This document shows, piece by piece, positions 60,189 to 64,000 of a stretch of DNA of 64,000 bases. Within the stretch, counting starts at the first letter, position 1; each line of letters opens with the position of its first letter. The translations under genes and the position numbers were made by a program. The stretch is from assembly GCF_014196345.1 (NCBI RefSeq), contig NZ_JACIDN010000005.1:434001-498000 (forward strand), given 5' to 3'. This stretch comes from Methylobacterium brachythecii. Lineage in GTDB: Bacteria; Pseudomonadota; Alphaproteobacteria; Rhizobiales; Beijerinckiaceae. Below the pieces are notes generated by a model. That model had not been told where the DNA came from and made no database searches. It saw only the letters and a program-made list of their open reading frames with translations.

Positions 60189-62699
60189 CTACCTCAGCGG
60201 CTTCGCCGCATCCGCGAGGTGCGCCCAGGGATCGCGTTTGACGGCATCCAGTCGGCTCGACAGGTTCTCGACCGTGAAGCGGTTGCCCGAGCCGAGGGAG
60301 GGCAACTCGTCCCAGCTTGCCGGCACTGATACGGGCGCTCTCGGTCGGGCGCGCGTCGAGAAGGCCGAGACCGCCGTCGCGCCGCGCTGGTTGCGCAGAT
60401 AGTCGATGAAGATCCGGCCCGCTCGGGCACGCTTCGACACTGTCGCGACGAAGCTGTCTGGATCGTCCTTCGCCAGCTCAGTGGCGATGCGCTTGGAGAA
60501 TGTCTTGGCCTCGTCCCAGCCGGCCTTCGGCGCCAGCGGCACGACGACGTGCAGCCCCTTGCCGCCAGTGGTCTTCACGAAGGCGGCGTGACCGACCCCG
60601 TCCAGCCGCTCGCGAACGGCCCCGGCACCCGCAACGAGATCGGCCCAGCCGACGCCCTCGCCGGGATCGAGATCGAAGACCAACCGGTCCGGTCTCTCGG
60701 GATCGGTCAGTGTGGCGCCCCAGGGATGGATCTCGAGCACGCTCGACTGGACCAGCGCGAGCAGGCCGTCGCGGTCGCGCACCACGACCACGCTGTCGTC
60801 GCCGGCCTTGGCGACATGGAGGTGGTCCGCATCCATGCCGGCCCAGCCGTGCTTCTGGTAGAAGCAGGAGCCGATGCCGTCGGGGCAGCGCACGAGCGAC
60901 AAAGGCCGATCGACGACGTGCGGCAGGATGTGGTCGGCGATCTCCGCGTAGAACTCGAACAGGCCTTGCTTGGTCAGGCCGATATCGTCCCACAAGACGC
61001 GGTCGGGATGGGTCAGCCGCACGTCACTCTGCGAGGCGCCCTTGCTTGCAGTCTTCGCGCGACGCCGGGCGCGTTTCGGCTCCGTCATGCGGACGACCTC
61101 CTCCGCTGTCACGTCGGGGCGCAGGGCCTTGAAGGAGGCGTGGCGAAGCTGGCCGTCGCTGGTCCAGGCGCGCAGAGTCACCTCGCAGACCAGCTTGGGC
61201 TCGACCCATTTAGCGTGACGCTTGGCCAGTGGCGGCAGCGGATCCGAGAAGGGCGGCGCATCGATCCGCAGCGGATTGAGCGCGTTCCAAAGATCCCGCG
61301 CCATCGTATTGGTGAAGCCCGTACCGACGCGGCCGACATGGACGAACCTCTCGCCTTCGTGGATACCGAGGATGAGCGAGCCGACCGCCCGCGGCGCCGA
61401 GGTCGATGGCATGAAACCGCCGATCACGAATTCCTGCGACGAGGTGCATTTCACCTTACGCCAGAGATCGCTGCGGCCTGACCGGTAAGGCGCGCTCGCT
61501 CTTTTGGCGATGATGCCTTCGAGGCCGAGTTGGCAGGCATGGCGCGCCATGGCCTCGCCGTCCTCGACGAGGTGCTCGCTGAAGCGGATGCGGGCATCCG
61601 AGCCGGCATCGTCGAGCGCCTGTTGCAGCAGGTCCTTACGCCGGGTGAGTGGCAGGGAACGGAGGTCACGGCCGTCGAGGTAGAGCAGATCGAAGACATA
61701 GAAGATCACCGGGTCGATCTCGCCGGTGGTCAGGGCCTGCTGGAGAGCGGAGAAACTCGACACGCCGCTCGTGCTCTCGATGACGATCTCCCCGTCGATC
61801 AGGGCGGAAGGCAGCTTCAGCGCCTTGAGGGCTTGGGCGACCGGCTTGAATTTCGCCGTCCAATCGAGACCGGAGCGGGTCAGCAGCTTCACCCTGCCGT
61901 CATCGATGCGCGCCTGAATGCGGTAGCCGTCGTGCTTGATCTCGAACAGCCAGTCCGCGCCGTTCGGCGCCGCCGGGGCGAGGGTCGCGAGCGCCGGCTC
62001 GACGAAAGCCGGGAGGACGCCCTTTTTCCCGGCAGAGGACTTGGACGCCGAAGCCTTGCTACTCTTTGCGCTCTCGGCCCTCTTGGCGACGCGGGCACGT
62101 CTCTCGTGGTCCGCCCTCAGCTCGCCGCTCGCGGCCAGCTCCGCATTGGTGCGGCCCGAGAGCACGGAGGAGTCCTGCTCCGCGAGGATGTCGCCGTCGC
62201 CCTCGGCGCGGGCATGCTCGTCCTCGACCTTCATCAGCAGCCAGGGTCGCTTCTTGTCGCCGCTGCGGCCCTTCATGCGCACGAGGTGCCAGCGCCCCTT
62301 GAGGCGCTCGCCGTCGAGCACAAATTCCAGGTGTCCTTTGGCGAGCCCCGTCGCGACGTCGCCGACGGGCATCCAGGTGCCGGTGTCCCAGACGATCATG
62401 GTGCCCCCGCCATACTGGCCTTTGGGGATCGTCCCTTCCCAGCGCAGGTAGTCGGTCGGGTGGTCCTCGGTCTCGACGGCGAGACGCTTGTCGGAGGGCA
62501 CGAGGCTTGGCCCCCGCGTCACCGCCCAGCTCTTGAGGACGCCGTCGATCTCCAGCCTCAGATCGTAATGGAGCCGCCGGGCATCGTGCTTCTGCACCAC
62601 GAACCGACCCTTACGGGCGCGCCGCCGATCCCGGCCGCTCGGCTCGGACGAGAGCGTGAAATCGCGCTTGGCGCGGTAGGGTTCGAGGAGCTTGTCCAT
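60189..62699 (-). CDS. ligD: ATP-dependent DNA ligase D (NHEJ)
   Basis: This multidomain end-joining enzyme has 836 residues. The order is a 3'-phosphoesterase domain (about 30-190, FVVQKHDARRLHYDLRLEID), a basic linker, an ATP-dependent ligase domain (nucleotidyl Lys in FEIKHDGYRIQARI, about 250-540) and a C-terminal primase-polymerase (LVFDLDPGEGVGWADL; FVKTTGGKGLHVVVPL; RIFIDYLRNQRGATAVSAFS). It repairs double-strand breaks together with Ku, encoded divergently. This domain order is common in Rhizobiales. Confidence 0.95.
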   Translation of the reverse strand: MDKLLEPYRAKRDFTLSSEPSGRDRRRARKGRFVVQKHDARRLHYDLRLEIDGVLKSWAVTRGPSLVPSDKRLAVETEDHPTDYLRWEGTIPKGQYGGGTMIVWDTGTWMPVGDVATGLAKGHLEFVLDGERLKGRWHLVRMKGRSGDKKRPWLLMKVEDEHARAEGDGDILAEQDSSVLSGRTNAELAASGELRADHERRARVAKRAESAKSSKASASKSSAGKKGVLPAFVEPALATLAPAAPNGADWLFEIKHDGYRIQARIDDGRVKLLTRSGLDWTAKFKPVAQALKALKLPSALIDGEIVIESTSGVSSFSALQQALTTGEIDPVIFYVFDLLYLDGRDLRSLPLTRRKDLLQQALDDAGSDARIRFSEHLVEDGEAMARHACQLGLEGIIAKRASAPYRSGRSDLWRKVKCTSSQEFVIGGFMPSTSAPRAVGSLILGIHEGERFVHVGRVGTGFTNTMARDLWNALNPLRIDAPPFSDPLPPLAKRHAKWVEPKLVCEVTLRAWTSDGQLRHASFKALRPDVTAEEVVRMTEPKRARRRAKTASKGASQSDVRLTHPDRVLWDDIGLTKQGLFEFYAEIADHILPHVVDRPLSLVRCPDGIGSCFYQKHGWAGMDADHLHVAKAGDDSVVVVRDRDGLLALVQSSVLEIHPWGATLTDPERPDRLVFDLDPGEGVGWADLVAGAGAVRERLDGVGHAAFVKTTGGKGLHVVVPLAPKAGWDEAKTFSKRIATELAKDDPDSFVATVSKRARAGRIFIDYLRNQRGATAVSAFSTRARPRAPVSVPASWDELPSLGSGNRFTVENLSSRLDAVKRDPWAHLADAAKPLR

Positions 62700-62906
62700 C
62701 GTCTTAGATGAACCGCGGGAAGCCCCGCTCTGTTCCTGCGATTGGCCGCGTCCGCCCCCAGAGACGAAGTCGAACCCAAGTTATCCACAGGATGAAGTCC
62801 TAAGGAACGAGTCGAGAGAGACTCTTGTTGAGTCCCGGGATCGCCCGGAGATTCAAAATGATCGCCGCGGCCGAAATCTAGACTTTTTGAAAGACTGGAG
62901 AAAGCC

Positions 62907-63812
62907 TTGGCCGCCCGCGCAAATTGGAAGGGTCATCTGCGCCTCTCCCTGGTTTCGTGTTCCGTCGGACTGTATCCGGCCGTGAGCAGCTCGTCTCATC
63001 TCAAATGTCACACGATCAACCGCGAGACCGGAAACCGCATCAAGCAGTTGATCGTGGACTCGGTCACCGATGAGCCGGTCGACCGGGAAGACCAGATCAA
63101 GGGCTGCGAGGTCGCCAAGGACGAACTCGTGCCGATCGAGGGCGACGAGCTCGACGAGATCGCGCTCGAAAGCACGCACACCATCAACATCGAGGCGTTC
63201 TGCCGCCGCAGTGAGGTCGACGAGCGTTATCTCGACCGTCCCTACTATCTGGCCGCCGAGGATAAGGTCTCGCGGGAAGCCTTTGCCGTCATCCGCGACG
63301 CGATGAAGAAGAAGGGCATGGCCGGCCTCGGCCGGGTCGTCATCTACAAGCGCGAGCGGGTCGTTCTGCTCGAACCCTACGGAAAGGGCCTGCTTGCGAC
63401 CCTGCTGCGTTACCACGACGAGATCCGCTCGCCTACGGCCTTTTTCGAGGACATGCCGGACGGAAAGCCGACCGACGAGATGCGCTCGCTGGCCGAGGAG
63501 TTGATCGATCGCTCCACCCGCAAGTTCGACCCCAAGACCTTCGAGGATCGCTACGAGGGTGCCCTGATCGCGCTGGTGAGGGGCAAGGCCACGAAGCCGG
63601 CCAAGGGCGGCAAGGGCGGAAAGGCATCCGCCGTGAAGGCCTCGGGCAACGTCGTGAACCTGATGGAGGCCTTGAAGCGCAGCATCGCCTCCGAAAAATC
63701 GGAGACGCCGAAATCCGGGAGCCGTAAATCGGCCGGCAAGAGTACGGCCCGCTCCTCCGGTGGCAGCTCCAGCCAAAAGACCGCCGCGCGCAAGACGAAG
63801 AAGGCCGCATGA
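62907..63812 (+). CDS. ku: Ku protein (NHEJ)
   Basis: This ring-forming DNA-end-binding protein of 301 residues recruits LigD. It has WKGHLRLSLVSCSVGLYPAV at the N-terminus and the core segments DREDQIKGCEVAKDELVPIE and RPYYLAAEDKVSREAF. The C-terminal tail is Lys/Ser-rich, as in other bacterial Ku proteins with DNA-binding tails. The start is TTG at 62907, preceded by GGAG. It shares a 207-base divergent region with ligD. Confidence 0.93.
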   Translation: MAARANWKGHLRLSLVSCSVGLYPAVSSSSHLKCHTINRETGNRIKQLIVDSVTDEPVDREDQIKGCEVAKDELVPIEGDELDEIALESTHTINIEAFCRRSEVDERYLDRPYYLAAEDKVSREAFAVIRDAMKKKGMAGLGRVVIYKRERVVLLEPYGKGLLATLLRYHDEIRSPTAFFEDMPDGKPTDEMRSLAEELIDRSTRKFDPKTFEDRYEGALIALVRGKATKPAKGGKGGKASAVKASGNVVNLMEALKRSIASEKSETPKSGSRKSAGKSTARSSGGSSSQKTAARKTKKAA

Positions 63813-64000
63813 TACTCGCCCGGCCCCACTGCCAGCGCGCCATGGTCATCGCCGCCTCTGCTGCGGAGCGCGACAGCGCCCTGCCGCGCGCTCACCGAAA
63901 GCGGCTACGATACGCTCGGCTTTGCGGATTGCGTTAATGCCTCCGCGTGGCTCGAAGAAGAGACGCCGGTCTTGGCCGTCGTTTCAGACGATGTCGGACC
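63809..64000 (+). pseudogene. Receiver-domain-like protein, apparently frameshifted, runs off the window
   Basis: ATG 63809 (overlapping the Ku stop) or ATG 63842 opens MVIAASAAERDSAL. The receiver-like continuation, ALTESGYDTLGFADCVNASA and then WLEEETPVLAVVSDD, is in the next frame. One extra base near 63881-63885 would explain the break. The pattern of an alpha1 helix, a GYDTLG strand and AVVSDD resembles response-regulator receivers of alphaproteobacteria. The window ends before the domain is complete. Confidence 0.35.

Overview
The window is GC-rich DNA with dense, translationally coupled gene strings and the alphaproteobacterial gene style of Methylobacterium/Methylorubrum or a close Rhizobiales relative. 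The supporting signs are an IS630-type insertion sequence, a C-rich/G-rich intergenic palindrome of the kind I associate with that group (about 41.3 kb), degenerate 'GGAAAGCGGACAT' intergenic repeats, and a LigD/Ku end-joining pair. The genus is inferred from style, not from a marker gene. I saw no rRNA, tRNA or CRISPR array.

Layout. 0-1.5 kb: 3' part of an acetate/solute symporter with a terminator. 1.68-2.76 kb: an IS630-family element with TA target duplications and a broken transposase. 2.76-4.26 kb: decayed DNA with degenerate repeats. 4.3-22.4 kb: the most interesting block, a catabolic island. It holds an oligopeptide-type ABC importer with a fused double ATPase, an NAD-dependent epimerase, an SDR, a hydantoinase/dihydropyrimidinase, a second ABC importer (TorT-like binding protein, RbsA-like ATPase, two RbsC-like permeases), a StyA-like FAD monooxygenase with its flavin reductase, a GntR/FCD regulator and an OprB porin. 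Three promoter regions carry GTATAC/GTATCC operator-like palindromes, two of them just downstream of a sigma-54-type -24/-12 element. 22.4-23.3 kb: IS701-like remnant. 23.35-25.7 kb: GabD-type dehydrogenase divergent from an IclR regulator, sharing an inverted-repeat operator.

26.1-43.4 kb: a sugar-acid catabolic supercluster around a LacI regulator. The leftward arm runs alpha-hydroxyacid oxidase, ModA-like protein without signal peptide, two MFS transporters, Tat-exported lactonase, IlvD/Edd dehydratase, RraA-type aldolase, non-canonical SDR and DapA-family aldolase. The rightward arm runs Asp/Glu racemase-like protein, OtnK, OtnC, OtnI, Tat-exported LigI-like amidohydrolase and a DUF1932 dehydrogenase. 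A near-identical 16-bp LacI-type operator precedes each arm, which argues for one regulon for aldonic/tetronic acids.

43.4-60 kb: SGNH hydrolase; secreted unknown protein; MarR regulator; PaoABC-like three-subunit molybdenum hydroxylase; LysR; SDR; F420-reductase-like protein; a broken SnoaL gene; PfpI protein; XRE-cupin regulator with an MHS-type transporter, RidA, MOSC protein and a phthalate-dioxygenase-reductase-like protein; and a CobW GTPase that ends early. 60.2-63.8 kb: divergent ligD and ku (NHEJ). The window ends in a receiver-like reading frame that looks frameshifted.
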